Made by a program: the position numbers and the translations under genes. This document shows, one piece after another, positions 11,834 to 12,136 of a stretch of DNA of 12,136 nucleotides. The notes under the pieces were generated by a model, which was given only the letters and a program-made list of their open reading frames with translations, did not search any database and had not been told where the DNA came from. How positions within the stretch are numbered: the stretch's first letter is position 1; every line of letters starts with the position of its first letter. The stretch is from Candidatus Saccharimonadota bacterium (GTDB taxonomy: Bacteria > Patescibacteriota > Saccharimonadia > Saccharimonadales > UBA4665): the NCBI GenBank assembly GCA_029288515.1, contig JARIHB010000106.1, forward strand, positions 1-12,136. Reading direction: 5' to 3'.

Positions 11834-12136
11834 CTAAATTCCCTCCCGCTGCCACTTTTGCCACTCCAATGCATCACCGCGGACAACCATGTGCAGGCTG
11901 CGGAGCAGGGCATGGAACTCAATCCACACCACCACATAAAATAACGGCCAGGTAACAGGCCATATAAGCACCAGCCGCAGCCGCTCTTTAAGGGGCAGTG
12001 CCGTGCCAAACAATGCCAGTACGATGTACGAGATGCCTACAAACAGCATGCTCATCGCCAGCGATACGAACTCGCTTGAAATAAGGCTATAGGTAACCAA
12101 AAGGGTGGCGCCGATAGGTTCCAGCAAAAGCTGCAC
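11834..12136 (-). CDS. GT2-type membrane glycosyltransferase, C-terminal part (5' end off the right edge)
   Basis: The last 100 residues of an integral membrane protein, open to the window edge. Hydrophobic segments lie at about 8-20, 23-45 and 55-75, followed by a cytoplasmic amphipathic tail with ALEWQKWQREGI. This C-terminal layout, with several helices and a final W-x-K-W-x-R-x-G motif, is typical of processive GT2 synthases of the BcsA, PgaC or hyaluronan-synthase type that make and export beta-linked polysaccharide. The catalytic DXD and QXXRW motifs would lie outside the window, so the activity and the product cannot be checked. The gene is directly followed by a glycoside-hydrolase-like gene, as in several exopolysaccharide operons. 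Confidence 0.6.
   Translation of the reverse strand: MQLLLEPIGATLLVTYSLISSEFVSLAMSMLFVGISYIVLALFGTALPLKERLRLVLIWPVTWPLFYVVVWIEFHALLRSLHMVVRGDALEWQKWQREGI

Noticed and set aside
1..12136. UGA recoded as glycine
   Set aside because: No in-frame TGA is needed to read any full-length gene, and many glycines use GGN. Avoidance of TGA is reported instead.
1..12136. CRISPR array, insertion sequence or prophage
   Set aside because: No regularly spaced repeats, transposase, integrase or phage structural genes were seen; the only repeat is the pair of promoter/N-terminal segments near 6712 and 8111.

Overview
The window looks like part of a compact, host-dependent Patescibacteria/CPR genome, most plausibly Candidatus Saccharibacteria (TM7). 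This is an inference from small genes, almost no intergenic space, a short TilS, several orphan proteins, nucleotide-handling genes without biosynthesis genes, and a standard-code reading with no in-frame TGA. I ran no database search, so the lineage is provisional.

Layout. Positions 1-745 hold the start of ftsH on the minus strand (it runs off the left edge), preceded by tilS (783-1667, minus). A 19-bp divergent gap separates tilS from an HD-domain nucleotidase (1687-2295, plus), which is followed by an NUDT15-like Nudix hydrolase. The Nudix stop overlaps the stop of a convergent DoxX/YkgB-like membrane protein (2730-3200, minus). A CAT-anticodon tRNA with an intrinsic terminator comes next, then a pentapeptide-repeat protein (3418-4065, plus). 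The minus strand then carries an ABC half-transporter (4068-5822), a HAD phosphatase (5866-6519), a 59-codon small ORF (6529-6708) and a 447-residue orphan protein (6768-8111). A D-2-hydroxyacid dehydrogenase (8185-9111, plus) converges on a deoxyribosyltransferase-like protein (9103-9565 region, minus). A two-helix membrane protein (9628-9897, plus) shares a long bidirectional terminator with a 29-codon ORF on the minus strand (9950-10039). The right end has a YjbQ family protein, a membrane-anchored glycoside-hydrolase-like protein and the C-terminus of a GT2 glycosyltransferase, all minus.

How the genes fit together. tilS and ftsH are conserved housekeeping neighbours. The HD nucleotidase, the Nudix hydrolase and the deoxyribosyltransferase-like protein fit nucleotide salvage or pool cleaning. 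The GT2 and glycoside-hydrolase pair looks like a surface-polysaccharide synthesis and trimming unit.

Main unusual signals. (1) Most genes have a sigma70-type -10 hexamer only 6-10 nt upstream of the ATG, which implies mainly leaderless mRNAs. The clearest case is a perfect TTGACA-17-TATAAT promoter 7 nt before the ATG at 9628. (2) The small ORF at 6529-6712 and the orphan gene ending at 6768 share a promoter, N-terminal codons and a C-terminal motif, so they are probably a lineage-specific duplicated pair, one copy tiny and possibly frameshifted. (3) An unannotated-size 29-codon ORF has a consensus promoter, a perfect 12-bp palindrome next to the start point, a long A-rich leader and a real Shine-Dalgarno. 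(4) None of the 16 visible stop codons is TGA, and 10 are TAG.
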